A DNA stretch of 10,268 nt from Chloroflexota bacterium. Its GTDB lineage: Bacteria > Chloroflexota > Dehalococcoidia > Plut-88900. The stretch is taken from the NCBI GenBank assembly GCA_022572865.1, contig JACZVB010000021.1, positions 1 to 10,268 on the forward strand, written 5' to 3'. This document shows, in pieces, positions 1 to 6,292 of the stretch. The first letter of the stretch is position 1. Each line of letters opens with the position of its first letter. Below the pieces are notes generated by a model that was not told the origin of the DNA, ran no database searches, and saw only the letters and a list, made by a program, of their open reading frames with translations. The position numbers and the translations under genes are program-made.

Positions 1-80
1 CGGCGGCATCATGATACTACTTCAGCCATACCGGCAACAGCCTGGGACTTAGTGACTCTGCTAACAGGGTGCTGAATCCC

Positions 81-105
81 GACAAGTCCCGAGTATCGGG
101 ACATG
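81..105. repeat. Short palindromic element, copy 1 (TCCCGA-GTA-TCGGGA core)
   Basis: This lies just downstream of the fdhA stop codon. Its first 23 bases (81-103) are identical to 8243-8265, and related dyads occur at 4519-4540 and 10192-10210. The flanks GACAAG and GACATG resemble the short direct repeats that border the other copies. It could form a small hairpin in the 3' end of the fdhA message, but it has no U-tract, so I do not call it a terminator. The rest of 1-138 shows no gene. Confidence 0.7.
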
Positions 106-138
106 CCGGGACTGCACACCCCATATTTCATCAGCCTG

Positions 139-2898
139 CTAAGGACGGAATGCGCCGGCCATGCCCCGGGACCCTTTGCGCTTCCGGCGGGGAGCGTCTT
201 TCCTGGCGACCCGGACGGCGCAGACTTTGTACTCGGGGATTTGGGAGTCGGGATCGAAGGCCTGGATGGTGAGGAAGTTGGCCGCCGATTCCTTGAGCTT
301 CACGAAGGGCACGAAGATGGAACCTTCCCTCACCGAGTCGGTAACCAGGGCCCGACCGAAGAGCTCGCCCCTTCGGGACTCCACCCGGACCTCGTCGCCG
401 TCGGTCACCCCCACGATTTTGGCGTCCCTTGGGTGAATAGTCACCATGAGCTCCGGGGCCCGAGCCATCAGGCCCTCGACCCTGCGGGTGATGGTCCCGC
501 CGTGCCAGTGGTACAGGATGCGACCGGTGTTCAGGATGAGCGGGAACCTGCGATTGGGAAGCTCGGCAGCCGGTTCCTTCTGCTGCACGGCAACGAACTT
601 GCCAAGCCCCCTGGGGAAGGTTTTCTCGTAGAGGATGGGGGTCCCGGGGTGGTCTGGGGTGGGGCAGGGCCACTGGATTCCCCCCTCTCTATCAAGCCTC
701 TCGTAGGAGATGCCGGAGATTATGGGGGTCAGTCGCGCCATCTCGTCGAATATCTCCGATGGGTGACCGTAGGAAAACTGCTCCTCGGGGAGTCCCAGGC
801 GCCTGCAGACCCGGCGGGCCAGGTCGGAGGTGATATCCCAGTCGGCCCGGCTATCGCCAATCGGGTCTACGGCCTTTCGCACCCTCTGAACCCGCCGCTC
901 GCTGTTGGTGAAAGTGCCGTCCTTCTCGGCGAAGCTGGTGGCGGGTAGCACGACGTCTGCTATCTCCGCCGTCTCGTGGAGGAAGATGTCCTGCACCACC
1001 AGGAACTCCAGCTTCTCTATGGCCTCCCGGGCGTGGCGAAGGTCAGGTTCGCTGAGCAGCGGGTTCTCGCCGACGATATACATGACCTTGAGACGGCCCT
1101 CTGAGGCCTCCGCCATCATCTCGGTCACCACGAAGCCCTCCTTCGGAGAAAGAGGACCTCCCCAGGCCTCCATGAATTTATCGAGGATGTTTTCGGTAAA
1201 GGCCTGATACCCGGGCAGGGAGTTGGGAACGCAGCCGGCGTCGCCGCAGCCCTGGACATTGTTCTGGCCTCGCAGGGGCGATATGCCGCTTCCGGGTTTG
1301 CCCATCTGCCCGGTGAGCAGCGCCAGGTTCAGGACGGAGTAGCAGGTGGCCGTGCCGTTGGTGTGCTGGGTAAGGCCCATGCCCCACACGAAGCAGGAGC
1401 CGCTGAAGGGGGGCCGAGCGTACAGCCGCGCAGCCTCGATCATCTGCTCTTTCGGCACCCCGGTGATGGACTCCACGAACTCGGGGGTGTACTGGTCCAG
1501 GGACTGTTTCCACTCTTCGAATCCCTCGGTCCTGGTGGCCACAAACTCCTGGTCCCACAGGCCCTCGTCCAGGGCCACCCTGGCCATGCCGTTGAACAGG
1601 GCCACGTCGGTGCCGGGCCGCTCCTGCAGCCAGAGGTAGGCGTAATCGCATAGCTCGATGCGCTTGGGGTTGATGATAATAAGCTTGGCCCCGTAGAGAT
1701 CTACGGCTTTGCGGAACCGGGTGGCGACGACGGGGTGATTGGAGCTGGGGTCACAGCCCGCCAGGACCAGGCAACCGGCCCTCTCGTAGTCCAGGTAGGA
1801 GTTGCTGGTGGCCCCGCTTCCCAGGGACTTAAGCATCGCCTCCACCGATGGGGAGTGGCAGAGGCGAGTGCAATGGTCGATGCTATTGGTGCCCATGGCA
1901 AGCCGCATGAACTTTTGGATGAGGTAGCCGTCCTCGTTGGTGGCCTTGGCCGAGGCCAGCGCAGCCACGGCCCCTCGATGTTCGACCATCTTATCGGCCA
2001 CCAGGTCCAGGGCCTCGTCCCAGGACGCGGGCTTCAGGACGCCATCCTTCCTTATGAGGGGCGTGGTCAGCCGGTCCGAGTGGTTGATGAAGGTGACCCC
2101 GAACCTGCCCTTCACGCACAGCTTACCCAGGCTGGACTGGTTTTCGGGGTCGTCGTCCACCCACAGGACCTTGCCGTTGCCGTCGGTGTTGAGGACTATG
2201 CCGCAGCCGACGCCGCAGTAGGGGCAGATGGTAGAGGTCTGCTTGACTATCTTTTCTGCAGCCAGCTCAGGACTCAGCTTGGGCTCGATGGCCCCCGTGG
2301 GACAGGCGGCGACGCAGGAGCCGCAGGATGTGCAGATGGAGTCGGCTATGGACTGGTCGTCGAAGGCCCCGATGAAGGCCCCCTGGCCCCGGCCCAGGAT
2401 GGCGATGGCCCCGATCTCCTGGAGGTCCTGGCACGCCTCGACGCAGCGGCCGCAGAGGATGCAATCGTCCATCTTCACGGAGAAGAACGGGTTGCTGTCG
2501 TCTGTGTGGTCCCGGGTGCGGGGGGTGAGGGTGGGGGTGGCGATATCGTGGTGCTCCGCCGCGACCTTCAGCTCCTGGTGCTCTGCCAGGCCGTTTCCCG
2601 GCTGCTCCAGGGGCAGCATGCCCAGGGTGAGCTCCAGGACGCCACGACGGATGCGCCGCACCTCGGGGCTATCGGTGTGGACTACCATGCCGTCCTGCAC
2701 GGGGGTGTGGCAGGAGGCGGGGAACCCGCGCCGGCCCTCTATCTGGACCAGGCAGGTACGGCACGCCCCGATGGCCGGCATGGCCGGGTCTTTGCAGAGC
2801 TGGGGTATGTATACCCCGGCCCCGTTTATCGCCTCGAGGATGGAGGAGCCTTCGGGGGCCTCTACCTTCTGTCCATCGATTGTTAGGGTCGCGGGCAT
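139..2898 (-). CDS. fdhA: NuoG-like formate dehydrogenase, catalytic (alpha) subunit, Cys form
   Basis: This is a molybdenum/tungsten bis-MGD enzyme of the cytoplasmic NAD-linked formate dehydrogenase type, interconverting formate and CO2; 919 residues is normal for the family. The N-terminal [2Fe-2S] domain has C35, C46, C49 and C63. Two ferredoxin-type [4Fe-4S] motifs follow (C146/149/152/156 and C189/192/195/199), then the catalytic-domain cluster (C225, C228, C232, C261). The active site reads L-C347-H348-S-P-S, so Cys replaces the selenocysteine of E. coli FdhF. The molybdopterin-binding C-terminal domain is complete and ends in a basic tail. The region around residues 93-112, where relatives carry a His-Cys3 cluster, has no Cys. 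I chose the ATG at 2898 because GGGGTGG lies 5 bases before it; a GTG at 2907 has no better site. It is separated from nuoF by three unrelated genes but completes the NuoE/NuoF/FdhA set. An AOR-unrelated nitrate reductase is unlikely given the active-site motif. Confidence 0.94.
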   Translation of the reverse strand: MPATLTIDGQKVEAPEGSSILEAINGAGVYIPQLCKDPAMPAIGACRTCLVQIEGRRGFPASCHTPVQDGMVVHTDSPEVRRIRRGVLELTLGMLPLEQPGNGLAEHQELKVAAEHHDIATPTLTPRTRDHTDDSNPFFSVKMDDCILCGRCVEACQDLQEIGAIAILGRGQGAFIGAFDDQSIADSICTSCGSCVAACPTGAIEPKLSPELAAEKIVKQTSTICPYCGVGCGIVLNTDGNGKVLWVDDDPENQSSLGKLCVKGRFGVTFINHSDRLTTPLIRKDGVLKPASWDEALDLVADKMVEHRGAVAALASAKATNEDGYLIQKFMRLAMGTNSIDHCTRLCHSPSVEAMLKSLGSGATSNSYLDYERAGCLVLAGCDPSSNHPVVATRFRKAVDLYGAKLIIINPKRIELCDYAYLWLQERPGTDVALFNGMARVALDEGLWDQEFVATRTEGFEEWKQSLDQYTPEFVESITGVPKEQMIEAARLYARPPFSGSCFVWGMGLTQHTNGTATCYSVLNLALLTGQMGKPGSGISPLRGQNNVQGCGDAGCVPNSLPGYQAFTENILDKFMEAWGGPLSPKEGFVVTEMMAEASEGRLKVMYIVGENPLLSEPDLRHAREAIEKLEFLVVQDIFLHETAEIADVVLPATSFAEKDGTFTNSERRVQRVRKAVDPIGDSRADWDITSDLARRVCRRLGLPEEQFSYGHPSEIFDEMARLTPIISGISYERLDREGGIQWPCPTPDHPGTPILYEKTFPRGLGKFVAVQQKEPAAELPNRRFPLILNTGRILYHWHGGTITRRVEGLMARAPELMVTIHPRDAKIVGVTDGDEVRVESRRGELFGRALVTDSVREGSIFVPFVKLKESAANFLTIQAFDPDSQIPEYKVCAVRVARKDAPRRKRKGSRGMAGAFRP

Positions 2899-2996
2899 GT
2901 CATCCACCCCGCTCTAGCTACATGGTTTTGCGCGCACACTGCAACACCTATACTGCCTCGTCTCATCATCAGTGTCGCCCACACCACCCACTAACT

Positions 2997-3215
2997 TTAC
3001 AGTGTCCTGGCCTGAGCGATCTCTCGATGTCCGATGGTGCGCACCTGGTCATGAGATAGGGATACTACAGTGAGGGTCTCGCCGTCCAGGGTCATGAATT
3101 CAACTTCGTACCCTCTGGTGCCGTGCACCAATACTACTGTGCCAACATCGCCCTTTTTGAGCCTATGCTCGGGCAAATCCACTGCAAGGGCGATGCTATC
3201 CAACTCTTTCATCAT
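2997..3215 (-). CDS. DUF4926-family small protein
   Basis: This 72-residue protein has the DUF4926 pattern: an N-terminal L-D-S-I-A-L segment, D-L-P-E-H-x-L-K-K-G-D-V-G-T-V-V, then Y-E-V-E-F and an L-T-V-V-S-L strand. It looks like a small all-beta fold, and the family has no established function. Its ATG overlaps the stop of the upstream DUF6883 gene by four bases (ATGA), which indicates translational coupling. GAGAGGAG lies 6-9 bases before the tandem ATG ATG start. The pair sits in visibly AT-richer DNA than its neighbours and separates fdhA from the rest of the redox operon, suggesting acquisition as a unit. A partner or antidote role for the upstream protein is possible but is only inferred from the pairing. 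Confidence 0.85.
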   Translation of the reverse strand: MMKELDSIALAVDLPEHRLKKGDVGTVVLVHGTRGYEVEFMTLDGETLTVVSLSHDQVRTIGHREIAQARTL

Positions 3216-3559
3216 CCAGGTCTCCTCTCCAGAGGATACACAGTCACCAAACGTGGCACGTTGCTACCGGTATCTATGAACCAAACTACACGTATAACAG
3301 GCGCACGCCCATCGGGAGCATTCAATATGCCTTCTATAGTGTATCGCGTTCCAAAGTGCGTGTCTTGCACGCTGTATACCTCATGCTGTTGAGCATGCCG
3401 TAATACTGCGGTGGCAAGAATGTCAGAAGAATCCGCTGAAAAGCCAAACTTCTTGAAGAAAACTGCCTTATGGCGTCCGTAGGGATGTGATGAGGATAGG
3501 AGGTAGTCTGTCATCTTGCTGTGGGAAATGAAGCAATTGCTCTGATTGGGTAGCTTCAT
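3212..3559 (-). CDS. DUF6883-family protein
   Basis: This 115-residue protein matches the DUF6883 pattern. It begins M-K-L-P-N, continues with D-Y-L-L-S-S-S-H-P-Y-G-R-H-K-A-V-F-F, and ends with strands including R-Y-T-I-E-G and a V-P-R-L-V-T-V-Y-P-L tail. The H-P-x-G-R-H-K-A signature (about residues 25-32) is the most conserved part and could hold functional His/Arg residues. The family is uncharacterised, and related domains are also met at the ends of larger secreted or toxin-like proteins. The gene is coupled by a four-base overlap to the DUF4926 gene. No good ribosome-binding site precedes the ATG at 3559, but the M-K-L-P-N start is typical of the family. Nothing in the sequence links it to formate metabolism. 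Confidence 0.83.
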   Translation of the reverse strand: MKLPNQSNCFISHSKMTDYLLSSSHPYGRHKAVFFKKFGFSADSSDILATAVLRHAQQHEVYSVQDTHFGTRYTIEGILNAPDGRAPVIRVVWFIDTGSNVPRLVTVYPLERRPG

Positions 3560-3729
3560 GTTGTGGGGGGCGGAGGCGTACCTGGTTCCGCCTAGTCCTT
3601 CGATCTACTTGCGGCAGATAGCCTCAATATGAGTGACCTTAACGAACCCTTTTCCACTCACCTTAAGTTTCCTACTGAGTTTGATGAAGTAGCTGTCGAA
3701 AGTTCGATGGCATGACCGCAGGGCACAGA
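3560..3729. other. Intergenic stretch with a possible decayed reading frame
   Basis: Between the DUF6883 and CMD-like genes the minus strand keeps an open frame down to a TAG at 3605. It encodes a basic, lysine-rich tail containing Y-F-I-K-L-S-R-K-L-K and G-K-G-F-V-K-V-T-H-I-E. The frame has no start codon of its own that I trust and runs upstream only as a shadow of the CMD gene. It may be the remains of a gene lost when the DUF pair arrived, or chance. No promoter or terminator is obvious. Confidence 0.25.
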
Positions 3730-4125
3730 TTAGCCACTCGGCGCTCCGTGCTCCAAAGGCCCCAGCCCAGTTTCGGCGGCCCACGCCTGGAGGCCCCGGC
3801 GAAAGGCCAGCATACCCATAGGCATGACCACGCACTCCATGGCCTCCAGCACTTCCCGGGGGCTGGCGCCATGCTCTATGGCCATCCGTATGTGTTCTCG
3901 TATCTGGTCCACCTCCGCCCTGAGGGCCGTCTCCACCGATACCTGGATCAACTCCTTGGTCTTACGATCCAGCAGGCGCTGTTTGGTGTAGGTGGCCTGA
4001 ACGAAGGGGTCATAGGCCTTCACCCAGTCGAAGTCGGCGCTCACCAGTATCTTGTGCATGTCTACGATGTAGCCGCGGTCGCGGCGCATCTTCTCCAGGT
4101 AGGCCTGTTTTTCCTCAGTGGTCAT
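3730..4125 (-). CDS. Carboxymuconolactone decarboxylase-like (AhpD fold) protein, no CxxC
   Basis: This 131-residue, mostly helical protein belongs to the CMD/AhpD superfamily. The diagnostic stretch is E-V-D-Q-I-R-E-H-I-R-M-A-I-E-H-G-A-S followed by the helix R-E-V-L-E-A. The residues that are Cys in AhpD-type peroxidase partners (C-x2-C-x3-H) are Glu and Gln here, so a thiol peroxidase role is unlikely. It resembles the PcaC-type branch, which also lacks those cysteines, but the true substrate cannot be read from sequence. The ATG at 4125 is preceded by AAAGGAG four bases upstream. An upstream TTG at 4146 would add seven residues without a ribosome site. It starts 33 bases after nuoF, so it is probably in the same transcript. 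Confidence 0.88.
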   Translation of the reverse strand: MTTEEKQAYLEKMRRDRGYIVDMHKILVSADFDWVKAYDPFVQATYTKQRLLDRKTKELIQVSVETALRAEVDQIREHIRMAIEHGASPREVLEAMECVVMPMGMLAFRRGLQAWAAETGLGPLEHGAPSG

Positions 4126-4158
4126 GAGGCTCCTTTCCCTTCTCAAGCTAACGAGGAG

Positions 4159-5820
4159 CTATCCCGCCGCCTTCGCAAACGCCTCTTTGAAATGGGCCAG
4201 GCCGCTCTTGATGGGGCCTCCGGCCATCTGCCCCAGGCCGCACAGCGACCCGAGGCCCACGATGTCGCTCATATACTCAAGGGCATCCAGGTCTGAGGCC
4301 TTGCCTCGGCCCTCGGCGAGGCCGTCCAGGATGTCCAGCATCCGCTTTGTCCCCTCGCGGCAGGGGGTGCACTTGCTGCAGGACTCTTCAGCGTTGTAGG
4401 CCGCCAGCCGTCGCACCACCTCCACCGGCGAGATGGTATCGTCCAGCACGATAATGCCCCCTGAGCCCAGCACCGCACCGGAGGGGTCCAGCATCCCGGG
4501 GCCTATTGGGACATCCAGCATGTCCCGACCTCGGGACATGTCGGCGTTGAGCAACCCGCCCGAAGGGCCCCCGGCCACGACGCCTATCACTTCATGGCCT
4601 TCCAGCGGCCCCCCTCCGATATCGTAAACGATCTCCCTTATGGTGGAGCCCATGGCCACCTCTACCAGCCCGGGCCTCTGGACCCGGCCGCTCAAGGATA
4701 TTATCTTGGTGCCTCTGGAGGAGTCGCTGCCCACCTGCGCGTACTTGGACTCGCTCTTTCGACCAGACTCAGGACATGCTTCGGCCAGCAGTAGGGGCAG
4801 GTTGCACAGGGTCTCCACGTTGTTGATGACGGTGGGCCTTCCCCACAGGCCCGATTCCACGGGGAATGGGGGGCGGGTCCGGGGCACGTTCCTCTGGCCC
4901 TCGATGCTGTTCATCAGGGCGCTCTCCTCCCCCAGGACATAGCCCCCGGCCCCCCTGCGAATCTCGATATCGAAGCCGAAACCGCTGTCCAGCACCTTAC
5001 TGCCCATCAGGCCGTCGGCCTTTGCCCTATCAAGGGCCCGGGCCATACGGCTGGCGGAGAGGTGGGCCTCGCCGTTTATGTACAGATAGACCATTTCGGC
5101 CCCGATGGCGTAGGCGGCGATGGCGATCCCTTCCAGCAGCCGGAAAGGGTCTCCTTCCATGATGTGGCGGTCCTTGTAGATCCCCGGCTCCCCCTCCTCG
5201 GCGTTGACTAGAAGATATCTGGGGCTGCGGCCCGTGGCCCGGGCCCCCTGCCATTTGCGGGCCGCGGGGAAGTAGGCCCCGCCCCGGCCCCTCAGGTCTG
5301 CCTCCAGCACGAGGTCGATCACCTCCTCGGGAGATAGGGAGGAGATGACCCGATGGAGGGCGGAATAGCCGCCCCCGGATACATAATCATCCGGGTCAAG
5401 GGAGGCGATGCGGCCCGTGTTGTCCAGGACCAGCCGGGTCTGGCCGGCCCAGAAACCGGACGGTCCATCCGCCGGAGGCCAAAGGGCCGCCGTACCTTTC
5501 CAGGGCTGGCCTTCAGTCGGGGCGACGGCCAGCCAATGGTCCACTATGCTATTTACATCTGCAGGTGTTACCTGGGTGAAGCGGAAGGTCTCGCTCTCGC
5601 TGGTCTGCACCAGGACCACGGGCGCCTGAAAACAGGCCCCGTCGCATCCCGCCACTGCCACTGTTGCTGCAAGGCCTAGCTTTGTCACTTCATCCAGCAG
5701 CGAATCGAAGACCACGCCGGCCCCAACGGACTGGGAGCAGCCTCCTACCTGGACCAGCGCCCTGGGGAAGCGGGCCCTGGAGGTTTCTTCGGCCCTGGCC
5801 ACGAGCCCCGGGTAGTTCAA
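4159..5820 (-). CDS. nuoF: NuoF-like NAD(H)-binding FMN/Fe-S diaphorase subunit
   Basis: This is the flavoprotein that passes electrons between NAD(H) and the Fe-S chain of FdhA. It has 553 residues. An N-terminal thioredoxin-like ferredoxin domain (about 1-100) has C28, C59 and C63. The FMN/NADH core follows, with G-R-G-G-A-Y-F-P (178-185), N-A-E-E-G-E-P-G (206-213) and G-A-G-G-Y-V-L-G-E-E (290-299). Then come an SLBB domain and the C-terminal [4Fe-4S] site C481, C484, C487 and C527. It lacks the extra C-terminal ferredoxin found in HydB-type subunits. The N-terminal domain lacks one of the usual four cluster cysteines (Q24 or its neighbour takes the place). Residues 429-434 (SRGRDM) are an in-frame palindromic-repeat insertion. 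The start is TTG with AGAGG six bases upstream; no other start exists after the preceding in-frame stop. It overlaps the ancestral nuoE stop (TTGA). Confidence 0.94.
   Translation of the reverse strand: MNYPGLVARAEETSRARFPRALVQVGGCSQSVGAGVVFDSLLDEVTKLGLAATVAVAGCDGACFQAPVVLVQTSESETFRFTQVTPADVNSIVDHWLAVAPTEGQPWKGTAALWPPADGPSGFWAGQTRLVLDNTGRIASLDPDDYVSGGGYSALHRVISSLSPEEVIDLVLEADLRGRGGAYFPAARKWQGARATGRSPRYLLVNAEEGEPGIYKDRHIMEGDPFRLLEGIAIAAYAIGAEMVYLYINGEAHLSASRMARALDRAKADGLMGSKVLDSGFGFDIEIRRGAGGYVLGEESALMNSIEGQRNVPRTRPPFPVESGLWGRPTVINNVETLCNLPLLLAEACPESGRKSESKYAQVGSDSSRGTKIISLSGRVQRPGLVEVAMGSTIREIVYDIGGGPLEGHEVIGVVAGGPSGGLLNADMSRGRDMLDVPIGPGMLDPSGAVLGSGGIIVLDDTISPVEVVRRLAAYNAEESCSKCTPCREGTKRMLDILDGLAEGRGKASDLDALEYMSDIVGLGSLCGLGQMAGGPIKSGLAHFKEAFAKAAG
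4519..4540. repeat. Palindromic element, copy 2, inside the nuoF coding sequence
   Basis: CATGTCCCGA and TCGGGACATG form 10-base inverted arms around a 2-base centre. On the coding strand an 18-base unit, TCCCGAGGTCGGGACATG (4519-4536), sits after GACATG and ends in another GACATG. Removing it leaves Ala-Asp-Met-Leu-Asp-Val, which reads like the ordinary NuoF sequence at this place. It is nearly the same unit as at 8243-8267 (TCCCGAGTATCGGGACAAG after GACAAG). Confidence 0.75.
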
Positions 5821-5942
5821 CTGGGGCCTCTCTTTCCATCGGTAACGGCCCGTACGAGGGCTACTGCCCTATCGGGGGTCATGCGGCCAGAGCAGACGCC
5901 GGCGTACTCGACAGCGGGGGCCGCGGGGCAGGAGGGTTGGGA
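5817..5942 (-). pseudogene. nuoE: Detached C-terminus of the NuoE-like gene, after the in-frame TAA
   Basis: After the TAA at 5943-5945 the same frame continues for 41 codons to a TGA at 5817-5819. It encodes a clear NuoE C-terminus: S-Q-P-S-C121-P-A-A-P-A-V-E-Y-A-G-V, then G-R-M-T-P-D-R-A. C121 lies 40 residues after C81, the same distance as between the second and fourth cluster cysteines of E. coli NuoE (97 and 137). The third ligand position, 117, is Ser (TCC). The TGA overlaps the TTG start of nuoF, as expected of an intact coupled gene pair. I see no start codon with a ribosome site that would express this piece alone. Confidence 0.72.
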
Positions 5943-6290
5943 TTATACCAGCGAGGGCATGAACGGCCCCACCGACGAAATCCCTCCGGCCTCGATACCC
6001 ATTGATTTCTCCAGGCCTTCCAGCACCGGAACGGCCCCATTCAAGTAGCAGGAGAGCCCGGTGCAGACCCGGATAATATGCTTGCCCGGCGCTTTCAGCC
6101 TCAGCTCAGGGAATGAGGAGGCCACACCGTGCACCTCGCTCGCGGGCACCTTCAGATATGCCGAGACCTCTTCCATGGCCCAGGCGGGGATCCAGCGCGT
6201 TTCCTCCTGGACGGCATGGAGGACTGGAAGCAGTTGGGTCCGCTCCCGGGGGAACCTGCCCAGCACCTCCTTTATCCCTTCTCTGTCCAT
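5943..6290 (-). CDS. nuoE: NuoE-like [2Fe-2S] subunit, truncated by an in-frame stop
   Basis: This encodes the small thioredoxin-fold [2Fe-2S] subunit that partners NuoF. The N-terminal helical part (about 1-60) and the first ligand pair C76-T-G-L-S-C81 are intact. A TAA replaces codon 116, directly before the second ligand pair. Read through, the frame would give 157 residues, the usual family length. The upstream stretch P-A-W-A-M-E-E-V-S-A-Y-L and E-V-H-G-V-A-S-S-F are typical of the family. The ATG at 6290 lies two bases after the aor stop, with only a weak GGTAAAG site, so it probably depends on coupling. The product as annotated should not bind a normal cluster. A sequencing or assembly error at one base is the main alternative to a real nonsense mutation. 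Confidence 0.85.
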   Translation of the reverse strand: MDREGIKEVLGRFPRERTQLLPVLHAVQEETRWIPAWAMEEVSAYLKVPASEVHGVASSFPELRLKAPGKHIIRVCTGLSCYLNGAVPVLEGLEKSMGIEAGGISSVGPFMPSLV

Positions 6291-6292
6291 CT

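Noticed and set aside
81..105. Rho-independent terminator for fdhA
   Set aside because: The dyad is followed by GC-rich sequence rather than a U-tract on the minus-strand transcript, and the same unit occurs at unrelated places, including inside a gene.
1735..2886. Long plus-strand open frame of 383 codons opposite fdhA
   Set aside because: It lies wholly antisense to a gene with clear cluster motifs and its protein has no recognisable pattern; it is a GC-driven shadow frame.
3712..4296. Plus-strand frame of 194 codons opposite the CMD gene and the end of nuoF
   Set aside because: It is antisense to two recognised genes, with no ribosome site or family pattern.
5943..5945. The TAA in nuoE as a recoded amino acid
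   Set aside because: No known bacterial system inserts an amino acid at UAA in this way, and TAA ends aor, mobA, the CMD-like gene and the DUF4926 gene here. Mutation or sequence error is simpler.
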